64,000 bases of DNA, from assembly GCA_008704415.1 (NCBI GenBank), contig VXIS01000035.1:1-64000 (forward strand), written 5' to 3'. Numbering within the stretch: the first letter of the stretch is position 1; each line of letters opens with the position of its first letter. Under the pieces are notes generated by a model. It searched no databases. It saw nothing but the letters and a program-made list of their open reading frames with translations, and was not told the DNA's origin. The position numbers and the translations under genes were made by a program. Source of the DNA: Sphaerosporella brunnea (Eukaryota > Ascomycota > Pezizomycetes > Pezizales > Pyronemataceae). Below are positions 56,277-64,000 of the stretch, piece by piece.

Positions 56277-59200
56277 TAGTGCAGGCAGCTACAAACCTCG
56301 TCGTCGCACATCCCCGGTTGGTGGAGATGGGTGGAGATAGACGACCATAATAAACGCAGTTATCCCCGCGTGCAAACTCTGTGCAGACACCACGTTTCTC
56401 GACCAAACAAGATGCGCTCTATAATCCTACGTGGTGCAGCTCCAACGGTTTAACACCGTTGTACTCTGGTTATGGGGTCGCAACTACGGATTGTGAAAAG
56501 CTTGGACCAGCTGAATGGCACGGCCCCGGAGCCATGGCCACCTGCCAACGCTACCACCTGCCAATATCTTGAAGGTTATACTGTTTGAAGCTGTGAACTT
56601 GGTCCGAGCACTGATCCATAATGCCGGCTGCTCCCAACTTTGTATACTGCCCTCCAGCAGCAGCAATGGGCAGGCCGAACAAAAGAAAGGTACAGTCACG
56701 ACAAGCGGGCGCCATCAGCGCATCTCGAACTCGGAAACGGAGTCGTCTCGGCAATGCCGAGCCTCTCGGCGGCGGTGAATCTCTCGACGGCGGGGAATCT
56801 CTCGGCGGTGGTGAATCTCTCGGCGGTGGTGAATCTCTCGGCGGCGGTGAATCTCTCGGCGGCGGTGGACCTTCTGGCAGTGAATCTCTCGGCGATGCCG
56901 AGCCTGAACTATACCAAAGTTTAAGAGCTAGAAGGGAGGTTTTGGAGGAAGATCCAGAAGAGGAGGGAGGGAGGAGGGCAGGAGAGAGAGGGGAGGAAGA
57001 CGAAAAGGAGGAGGACGCGAAAGCGGACACAGAAGCAGGGGAAGAGGAAAGTGGAGGAGAACGAGAGAACGAGAATTTAGAGAATTTCATCGCAAATCTC
57101 TCTATACCACTAGATCCTAAGCGTTCAGCGGAACCTGAACTTCCAACCGTGAGGAATCAGAACTGGCCTCGGGTAAAAGGCCGCCAGGCACAAATTGAGC
57201 TGCTTCAATCAGGTATGTTTTTGAAATCTGCTGGTGACCCAATGATTAACTGCGGAGCACAGGAATTGTGGACATGAATAAATTGTTGGCCTCGAAACGA
57301 AGACAGCCCTCTGGTCACACAAAAACCTGGCACCTACAAGTATTGGCCTTCATGCACATTCAGCTAATGCGCATCAACCGAGCAGGGCAAACAGCCACTC
57401 GCAAAGAGTTGTCTTTTACAGTGGCGGCGTGTTATTCCAAGAAGGGTTGGGTAGCCCAACGAATACGCTCTCATGAGTGTTTGTGGATTCGACATCGCAT
57501 AATTCCATTAAGTAAGCAGGGCTTGCACGCAAAAACGCTGTGCTTGCTTGAAGACGAAGGTACCCTGATTGCTGTGGAGGAGTACATGACCGGGGCCGGC
57601 AAGCTTGCAAGCCGAGCAGGCTTAGCAAAAGCTGTCAGCGACTATTGGTCCAGTCTAGACCGCAATGTCGGTGCCAACGCAGACAATACAACGGGTCCCA
57701 GCCAGGCACAAATCAATCGTGGCCTTTCTGAACGAACTGCGAGCGAGTGGATGAAGCGTCGAGAATTTAAGTGGACTGATTTGAAGAAGGGCGTGTACAA
57801 AGATGGCCATGAGCGATCCGATGTACTGCAGTACCGTCAAGAATCATTCCTTCCTCGATTGGCCGAGCTAGAGCCAACCTTTGTCCAGTGGACCTTTCCA
57901 GAACTCGAAACAAACCCTGATGCTGGATATACCTTGGTGTATCCAGAAAATCTACCGTCCGGAGTTAAGCCGCGAGTCCCGGTCACCCATGATGAGTGCT
58001 CATTTAACTCCAAAGACGGTGTCCATCGTGGCTGGGTCCGTAATGACCACATGCCATTTTACGATAAGGGACGTGGACCAGGAATGATGGTTTCCGAATA
58101 CCTCACACCCGGTGGGAATTTAAAGCTGCCACTTGATTATCCTGAGGACGATCTTCCGCTAGAGCCTGATGGTGATCCCTTCCGTGAATGCACCGCCAGT
58201 CTGGTGTTTGGAGATGGAGTCTGGTGGACGGGGGAGAATGTGGCAGACCAGTTAAGAGATCTCACTATTCCGCTGTTCGAAAAGGCCTATCCTGGATGCC
58301 AGGCAGTCTTTCTTTTTGACAACGCAACAAACCATCTCGCCTTCGCTAAGGATGCTCTGCGGGTAGAAAACATGAATCTCTCGAGCGGTGGAGCGCAGAC
58401 TGCAGACATGAAGGATGGCTGGTTTTACCGTGATAACCGCCGTCACAATCAGAAAATGCACTTCATGAGAAGAGGAGAGAAGGTTGCCAAAGGAATGGAG
58501 CAAATTCTCTGTGAAAGAGGACTGTGGCGGGAAGGTACCTATTCCTCTGAGTCTACCCCGCTGAAGAGACCACCCCGCTGAAGAGACCACCCCACTGAAG
58601 AGACCACCGCTGATTTTTTTTCCCCTTAGGAATGCGGCAACAGTGCTACATACCAAACCCCACTCCCGGTCAAAAGACCAAGAGGATCAAAAACCCCCTC
58701 TGTACTGATGGCCTCGAGGGTCGTACCTGTTGCGCAGCAGCCATCCTCTCGGCGCAGCCTGACTTCAAAGGTCAGCGCAGTCGCATTGAGGAGATTGTTG
58801 AGGATGCGGGGCATCTTGTGATTTTCTATCCTAAGTTCCACTGTGAACTTAACTGGATTGAATATTATTGGGGCGCGTGCAAGCACTATGCTCGAAAGCA
58901 CTGCAACTACACTCTCGCTGGTATTTAATCCTCAGCTCAGGCAGGCTTCGAGCTTGTAATGCTTCGGGCCGATAATGCCATGATACTCAGCTAACTACTG
59001 AAACCATCAGGTCTTAAAGAAGCAGTCCCAGAAGCTCTGGAGTCTGTGAAGCCATCGCTTATTTTCAAGTACTGGCGACGAACTCAGCGTATTATCCAGG
59101 CATATAGGGAAGGCGCCACCTTTGGAGATGAGGAGTACAGAGCGCGGGTCTATACCAGTCACCGGCGGGTCTCACAGCGAGAGCCAGGCGCAGATGGGCA

Positions 59201-59425
59201 ATAAATTGAGTATTGTTGCGGCGTCGTTGCCGGTCACGGTCGCGCGTCATGAGATTTCAGCTCACAGTCCAGGCGATAAATTTATTATTGGGGTCACGGT
59301 CCACCTGGCCCCAGCTTCGCTCTGAACTTTGGTCCCCACAACTTCGTACCCTTTGACCACCATCTACACCGTGTCCGCTGCTTACTTTCCAAGTGCGACA
59401 ACTAGGTCTATAGCTGCCTGCACCA
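56277..59425 (+). mobile_element. apparently complete DDE transposon, 3,149 bp, TIRs and TA target duplication
   Basis: The terminal inverted repeats 56277-56309 and 59393-59425 match at 28 of 33 positions (outer ends TAGTGCAGGCAGCTA and TGGTGCAGGCAGCTA). Both are flanked by TA, as in IS630/Tc1/mariner elements. One uninterrupted four-exon transposase gene lies between them. The element sits exactly at the last codon/stop of an older Tc1 relic. Confidence 0.87.
56666..59204 (+). CDS. DDE transposase, IS630/Tc1-like catalytic core with a large Cys-rich insertion
   Basis: Four exons, 56666-57212, 57263-58534, 58630-58920 and 59011-59204, give 767 aa with all junctions in frame and no internal stop. 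The N terminus is MGRPNKRKVQSRQAG, then a tandem GGGESL repeat (15-bp unit) and a long acidic stretch. Putative catalytic residues are D426 (THDECSF), D535 (FLFDNATNH) and E684 (ELNWIEYYWGACK). The DNA..H and LN.IE..W patterns are IS630/Tc1/mariner-like, but the second D to E spacing is about 148 residues because of an inserted Cys-containing segment (CERGLW ... QQCYIP ... GRTCCAAAIL). The C terminus continues PEALESVKPSLIFKYWRRTQR. Introns are 50, 95 and 90 nt; the second contains three tandem copies of CTGAAGAGACCACCCC. I know this protein type as a frequent unnamed family in fungal genomes, but not an official name. Start: an in-frame ATG at 56621 is possible. Confidence 0.88.
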
Positions 59426-59936
59426 TAGGTCATATAGGATAGAATATATAAAAGAATAGACGATGCGTGCCGGACTTTTTTCCCACATCCAAACTGTGTC
59501 ACTGAATCACACTCGACCTTGCCATTTTCGGTATTTTCGGGGAACATATGCCTATGGATTCTGCGTTAAACCCACAGCGCCACGTATTCCCATTTCGGGA
59601 AGTGCACCCGACTTAACGCCTCGATCCCTCTCGCTCTCCCTACTTGCTAGCGCAAGAGCGGCTCTAAGAGCAGCACTCCAGCATCGAATGGTTAGCCTTG
59701 AGGCGTCCCCGGCCGGCAAGCCCGCTCTGGAGATCCTTCTGTGGCCCACTGCGGGCAAGCCTGCTTGTGTTCCACCCCTCAAGATCCTATTTGATCAGAA
59801 GCTCCTTCTGTTGGTCTGTCGCGAGGTTGTTGGTCTAAGCGAAGAGTTTCATTAACTATTTGCGAACTCGGGGTTTAAGGCCAATCCAAACGCCATCCGA
59901 TATATATCTATCATACAGTATATTTACATCTCATCA
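59426..59936. other. continuation of the Tc1 relic 3' flank and PPR-gene 3' UTR
   Basis: The sequence after the transposon resumes the Tc1 relic (TAG stop, then AT-rich 3' flank) and merges into the 3' side of the minus-strand PPR gene. Short GGCAAGCC-type repeats occur near 59715-59765. No gene recognised. Confidence 0.5.
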
Positions 59937-62159
59937 CTACCACCCCTCCTCATCCTGCTCGCCCGGACTCTGTCCAGCCCTCCTCTCCTGCTTAATCTCC
60001 TCTCTCAGATCTTCTTCTGCATCCCCAAACATACGTCCCTCTATCCGATCTCGAATCAGCACTTCAGGGTCCCCTACACGTTCCCCGAACTCCTTGCTGA
60101 CTCTTTCGACAAGTTGCTCGGCACTTGCGGCATCGATGCCCTCCATTCTGGCAGCTCTGACACGAACCGCACGGAACACGCTACGGGTATCGACATATAC
60201 ACCCTGGCTCTTCATTTCGCGGAGGACCTGCACTCCCCACAGCTGATCACTCATGTGCAGGAACCCCCACTCGACGAATGCGCGTTGCACGGTGGGAGTA
60301 AAGAGTTTGCGGTAGGGGTTTTCGCGGGAGATCTCCGGGATGCCGTTGGGACGGTACACACGGATCAATTTGAAGGCTAGACTTTCCAGTTCTTCCAACC
60401 GCTGCGTCATCCCGAGTCGTCGGAACAGCTCTTTCCACAGTACAAAGGGTATTTTAGTTCCGGAACGTTGTAGGGAGAAGAGGAGTAAAGTCGTGGCGTC
60501 AATGTCTTTGCCGTACGGGAATATGTGTGGGACGTGCATAGGACGTTTTCCGGGAGCTCGAGGACGGAGGAGCGCGGAGAAGAGGAGTGCGACTGATTGG
60601 CGGCTCAGGGGCGTTGAGGATTGTTGTAGTTGTGCCAAGTAGGCGAGGGCGTTACGGATCTGGCCTTCCCGGAGTAGGTGTTGAAGTTGTATATTACTGG
60701 GATCCATGGGTGTCGCCTGTGGCTGAAGAATAGGCGGAGGGTAATCGGGAAGCTTCACGGAGAGACCAGTACGCTCTAGGATCATGGCCGTCTCCTCCCT
60801 ATCCCTCTCCAGTAGTTTCATTGCCTTTTCGACCGTAGCTTCGCCAACAACACATCCCTTCCCGAAATCCATGGCATACGCAAATGCCTCCTTTACCGGG
60901 ACCAGGGAGAAGAGGGTGCACCAAAACCGATCTGCCTTTGCTTCGTTCGGAATATCGGGACCGAGCGAGAAAATGATATCTGCGGCTTCGGTTGGGGAGC
61001 GGCGGGATTGCAGGGCTGTTCGGATGGTCGATTCGACGATTGGTATTCCTCCCCGATCAAAGCTTCGAAGAATATGTTCCAGCATTCCCTTGCGGCCCGT
61101 CTGGGCATTGTGTTCCACCAGCTCGTTTGCCGCCGAAGACTCCCGTGGTATGTCACCGTGCTTCAAAAAGTGTTTATGCCATCTCCACGCCTCATAATGC
61201 TCGTTCCTCTGGCAGAGACTCCTGATAACATATCTATACATCGTTGGCCTCGGTAATGTCGCATGAATCTTTCTCGCAAGGTGATGACATTTTGGGTGCA
61301 ACTGCTTCTCCCAAGCCTTCTGAAAAAGTTTTCCCCAGTTCTGGCTCCCAAACTCCGGGAACAGCGTCCAATGCAGTGGTACAGTGTTTTCAGACATATT
61401 GGTCAAATGATGTAGAATAATCTCATCATAAAGCGGCGCCCACTGCGCTTCACGATTTGTCCGCTCCGACAGTTCCTTGGCATACTCCACGACCTCGTTG
61501 AGAAACTCCGCATCCTTTAACCCAGCATCCACAAAGATCCCCCAGAAGACGTCCGCATCGTATCCCACAGTAGGCAAGTCAAAAGCACCCCTCATCTTCA
61601 TGCCCTTCCAAACATCCTTGACACCCTGATCTTGAAACGTTCTTTTCCGGAAAATAAGCAGGGTCCTCCAAAGCTCCCAATTCCTGGCATGCTGAGGAAG
61701 GTCCACAAAACGGTTATTACTTGGTTTCGCAACATCGGATTCGAAGAGTAGTCGTGCCACAGTAACCGGGGTCCGTTTGTTGAAGTCCGGCAGCTGCGGG
61801 GAAAGATCCAACGTCTCCTCGATGAACTGTGCCAGTGGTTGGGATCCTAGTGACATTTTCTCTCCTCCTCTTGCTCCATTTCCGTTTCCGTTTCCAGTTG
61901 CCGCCTTCTTCCTTTGTTCCTCCGTCGTGCGTGCCTCGGCGTTGCCCTCCTCCGCCGCCGGGTTGGGTAGCATCGAATGAACACCGCGCACCGCCGTCTT
62001 CCTAAACAGGTTCCGGCGACACTCGGCACAGACCCAGCCTCGCCTCATTACCGTCGGCGGCATTGTATTCGTGGACGTAGTAGCGAAGGCGGCGGCGGTG
62101 GTGGTAGGCGACAGCAGCAGTTGCCGGGCATGAAGAAAGCTCTGCACGACACGACGCAT
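59937..62159 (-). CDS. mitochondrial PPR/TPR-like helical-repeat protein
   Basis: Single exon, 740 aa from ATG 62159 (MRRVVQSFLHARQLLL). That start gives an Arg-rich, amphipathic presequence free of acidic residues, as expected for mitochondrial import. In-frame alternatives are 62252, 62063 and 62048 (MRRGWVCAECRRNLFRK). The body is all-helical with loosely repeated 35-residue units (TMYRYVIRSLCQRNEHYEAWRWHKHF; QLLREGQIRNALAYLAQLQ; QLWGVQVLREMKSQGVYVDTRSVFRAV), typical of fungal PPR-like factors that act on mitochondrial mRNA stability or translation. The exact orthologue is not recognised. It shares a short divergent promoter with mL60, supporting a mitochondrial gene-expression role. The C terminus is acidic and basic (AEEDLREEIKQERRAGQ). 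Confidence 0.78.
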   Translation of the reverse strand: MRRVVQSFLHARQLLLSPTTTAAAFATTSTNTMPPTVMRRGWVCAECRRNLFRKTAVRGVHSMLPNPAAEEGNAEARTTEEQRKKAATGNGNGNGARGGEKMSLGSQPLAQFIEETLDLSPQLPDFNKRTPVTVARLLFESDVAKPSNNRFVDLPQHARNWELWRTLLIFRKRTFQDQGVKDVWKGMKMRGAFDLPTVGYDADVFWGIFVDAGLKDAEFLNEVVEYAKELSERTNREAQWAPLYDEIILHHLTNMSENTVPLHWTLFPEFGSQNWGKLFQKAWEKQLHPKCHHLARKIHATLPRPTMYRYVIRSLCQRNEHYEAWRWHKHFLKHGDIPRESSAANELVEHNAQTGRKGMLEHILRSFDRGGIPIVESTIRTALQSRRSPTEAADIIFSLGPDIPNEAKADRFWCTLFSLVPVKEAFAYAMDFGKGCVVGEATVEKAMKLLERDREETAMILERTGLSVKLPDYPPPILQPQATPMDPSNIQLQHLLREGQIRNALAYLAQLQQSSTPLSRQSVALLFSALLRPRAPGKRPMHVPHIFPYGKDIDATTLLLFSLQRSGTKIPFVLWKELFRRLGMTQRLEELESLAFKLIRVYRPNGIPEISRENPYRKLFTPTVQRAFVEWGFLHMSDQLWGVQVLREMKSQGVYVDTRSVFRAVRVRAARMEGIDAASAEQLVERVSKEFGERVGDPEVLIRDRIEGRMFGDAEEDLREEIKQERRAGQSPGEQDEEGW

Positions 62160-62403
62160 AAACTCGGCTTCATGTGTGCGTAGATCTATAGCGTATCTCC
62201 GTCTTGATAGTAGTTGGCGTTGGTGTTGGGGTATTTCCTCGTTCGAATTCAATCCGTCATAACATGCTGTGAGCGGTGGGTTGTTGATTTAGCAGAAGGC
62301 CCTGCAAAATTTCCCCCACACACACGCCTTTTCTTGAGCCGCAACGCCGCCAACCTCAACCTTTCCCGCGCCTCCGAACCTCCTCCTCGACGAACACGCA
62401 ACA
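62160..62403. promoter_or_regulatory. divergent promoter between two mitochondrial gene-expression genes
   Basis: At most 244 bp separate the PPR-like (minus) and mL60 (plus) start codons. No clear TATA box; no motif assigned. Confidence 0.55.
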
Positions 62404-62886
62404 ATGTTTGGCGCATTCCGTCCTTCCCAGCCGCTGCTCGGCGGTCTGCTCTGGTGCTCCTCCTTCTCACCCTCGGCTCTCCCCTGCTGACCCCGCCACA
62501 GGAAAATTCCCTGGCGCATGTCCGCCCCTCAAAAATACCGCCAACGCAAGCGACTGCAGCGCATCGACCGACTCGTAAACTGTGTCGACAACGCGTTAAA
62601 AAAGCAAGGCATGACCGTGGCTGCCATCGAGGAGTGGAAAGCCTCAATGCCTACCGAGGCCGAGATGGAGCCGCGGGACAAGTACACAATCTTTGCGCGG
62701 AACGAGCGGGGGTACAGGAAGGGTGGTCACAGTGAGTATGCTCTTTGTGGAGCGGCGGGGAATTGGAACGCTGCAGTTGCAGAGGTCGGGGGAGCGACAT
62801 CGGGAATCAGAGGCTGACGAAGCTATCTTACAGAGGTCCCGAAATGGACCAGAGTTTCCCAGCGTGTCAACCCGCCTGGATTCTAA
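62404..62886 (+). CDS. MRPL31: mitochondrial large ribosomal subunit protein mL60 (MRPL31)
   Basis: Three exons, 62404-62453, 62502-62731 and 62834-62886, give 110 aa, the usual size. The spliced protein starts MFGAFRPSQPLLGGLLWKIP, continues WRMSAPQKYRQRKRLQRID, has EWKASMPTEAEMEPRDKYTIF and RGYRKGGHK, and ends PKWTRVSQRVNPPGF, the hallmark ending of this family. Introns are 48 nt (branch-like GCTGAC) and 102 nt (GTGAGT donor). mL60 is a fungal-specific protein of the mitoribosome large subunit. The first exon is only 50 nt. Confidence 0.95.
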
Positions 62887-63236
62887 ATGAACGGGCAGCG
62901 CCGGAAGCGGGGGGCACCGCCGGGAGCGGGGAGCAGCGGGGATGGAGGGAGTGCCGGTGTATATTATTTCACATTGCGATGCGGTTACCACAAGCTTTGC
63001 GTTGAATCGATTGCGAGTACTGCGAGCCGGGACAGTCAAGTTTCTGGGATCGGGCACAAAAAACGTAATACTATTTCGGACGCCGAAGATCATCCAGATC
63101 GATCCCGGGAAAAGCATCGGCAGCAAGCCGTATATCCAACAAAAAAGAAATCACTCAACTCAACTACACTCAACAACCCCCATTACTCAGGCATCTCTCC
63201 CTGCAACCCCACATTCGCTCATCACGACCATTCCCA
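62887..63236. other. convergent 3' region between mL60 and the sorting-nexin gene
   Basis: 350 bp between convergent genes. It holds the two 3' UTRs; no gene seen. Confidence 0.6.
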
Positions 63237-64000
63237 CTACCTGCACTGAATTTTGGCTACCTCTCTCTCCGCGTCCTCCCAAGCTTCTTGACATTTCTTC
63301 GCCCACTCAATTTGTACCTTGGCATATGTTCTGAGAACGTTTTTCATATCCTTGACCTTTTCCGCCTGGAATCGCCTCAGGTCCTTCAGCACTGCTCTGC
63401 CAGCCTCTTCCACATCCTTTTCGACCGCCTTCTCGGCGCCCTCAAGCTGAACCAGCAGCTCGCGGGTCTTGCCGATATTGTCTCGTCTCGTCCGCTCCGG
63501 GTCGACATCTACAATCCCGTGTATTGCGTAGTTCAGCTTGCCGAAACCTTTGGCGAATATATTGGAAGGCGACGACGTGCTCGCCGCGGAATACGAGCTG
63601 CTCTTCTTATGGGCAGCTGTTGGTGCGGCGGTGCGAGAGGTTGTCGACTTCCTTCGCTGCGGAGGTGGCGGGGATGTCTCAGAGTGGGTAGGCGGGAAGT
63701 CAGCCGAATCGATCGACTCAATCTCGGGGTCCCGTTCGCTGCTCGTAGAAGATCCGCCGCCATGGAGATACTGTTCAATCCTTCTTGCCTCCATCTCCGA
63801 TTTTTCAAGGCTTTCAAGCAGGGAGCGTTTCTGCGAGAGCAGGTCTCGAGTCATATCCTCCTGTATGCGTTTCAGCACGCGGTAGCGAAGCACCTTCTGT
63901 ACCACTCCCGCAAACTGTGCGCTCTCGCGTAGAGGCTCCGCAAAGCTGCTGCCGAGCACCCGTGCTAGCTCTTCCGTTGCAATGTAGGTACTGTCAACCG
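63237..64000 (-). CDS. ATG20: ATG20/SNX41-type sorting nexin, C-terminal BAR part, runs off right edge
   Basis: The frame is open from the window end (VDSTYIATEELARVLGSSF...) to TAG at 63237-63239, about 254 codons. It carries KVLRYRVLKRIQEDMTRDLL and SEMEARRIEQYL, then a Ser/Pro/Thr-rich low-complexity insert. A helical end follows: FAKGFGKLNYAIHGIVDVDP, RRDNIGKTRELLVQLEGAEK, AVLKDLRRFQAEKVKDMKNV, and TYAKVQIEWAKKCQEAW. This is the BAR domain of fungal PX-BAR sorting nexins of the Atg20/Snx41 group. They bind PI3P membranes and work with Snx4 in endosome-to-Golgi retrieval and selective autophagy. The PX domain lies beyond the window. Atg20 versus Snx41 is decided from motif memory only. Confidence 0.72.
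   Translation of the reverse strand, partial: VDSTYIATEELARVLGSSFAEPLRESAQFAGVVQKVLRYRVLKRIQEDMTRDLLSQKRSLLESLEKSEMEARRIEQYLHGGGSSTSSERDPEIESIDSADFPPTHSETSPPPPQRRKSTTSRTAAPTAAHKKSSSYSAASTSSPSNIFAKGFGKLNYAIHGIVDVDPERTRRDNIGKTRELLVQLEGAEKAVEKDVEEAGRAVLKDLRRFQAEKVKDMKNVLRTYAKVQIEWAKKCQEAWEDAEREVAKIQCR

Noticed and set aside
59463..59855. 130-codon plus-strand frame after the transposon
   Set aside because: Lies in the Tc1 relic flank and the 3' side of the PPR gene; composition is low-complexity and no domain is seen.

Overview
The window is nuclear DNA of a filamentous ascomycete (Pezizomycotina). The evidence is short spliceosomal introns (mostly 48-70 nt, GTatgt-type donors, CTGAC/CTAAC-like branch sites), a fungal hybrid histidine kinase, a JSN1-type PUF protein, the mitoribosomal protein mL60, a HeLo-like/ankyrin protein of the fungal NLR world, and Tad-type LINE, chromodomain Ty3/gypsy and Tc1 relics, some with RIP-like G-to-A stop codons. 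Long gene-poor stretches full of homopolymers suggest an expanded genome, possibly Pezizomycetes; that placement is only inference.

Left part (1-23 kb). A partial zinc-finger gene of the Ecl1 life-span-regulator type leaves through the left edge; its first coding exon is only 26 nt. About 8.7 kb of gene-free, microsatellite-rich DNA follows. Then come three conserved genes: VPS72/SWC2 (SWR1 chromatin remodeller, minus), a ten-exon PAS hybrid histidine kinase (minus) and a PUF+RRM RNA-binding protein (plus).

Middle part (23-44.9 kb). No conserved host gene was found. The stretch holds three 5'-truncated LINE 3' ends, all on the minus strand. Two (34,989-35,667 and 40,796-41,383) belong to one family, carry target-site duplications and share two 3' hairpins. 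There is also a tRNA-like (SINE-like) sequence, a CCHC-like relic and a degenerate tandem array at 43.86-44.56 kb.

Right part (44.9-64 kb). A zinc-motif SDR oxidoreductase and an F-box-like protein are divergent across a short promoter with two Gcn4/CPC1-type sites. A Tc1/mariner-type MITE follows, then a four-exon gene coding HeLo-like domain, ubiquitin-like domain, zinc ribbon and about 12 nearly identical ankyrin repeats. Next is a nested transposon graveyard: a PIF/Harbinger-type relic, an inverted LTR fragment, the end of a chromodomain gypsy element with its 3' LTR, and a Tc1 relic. Inserted precisely at the end of the Tc1 relic's reading frame is an apparently complete 3,149-bp DDE transposon with matching TIRs, a TA target duplication and an uninterrupted four-exon transposase gene. 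The window ends with a mitochondrial PPR-like gene divergent from mL60, then the 3' part of an ATG20/SNX41-type sorting nexin.

All exon structures were worked out by hand from splice motifs and frame continuity. Every complete multi-exon gene gives an exact multiple of three.
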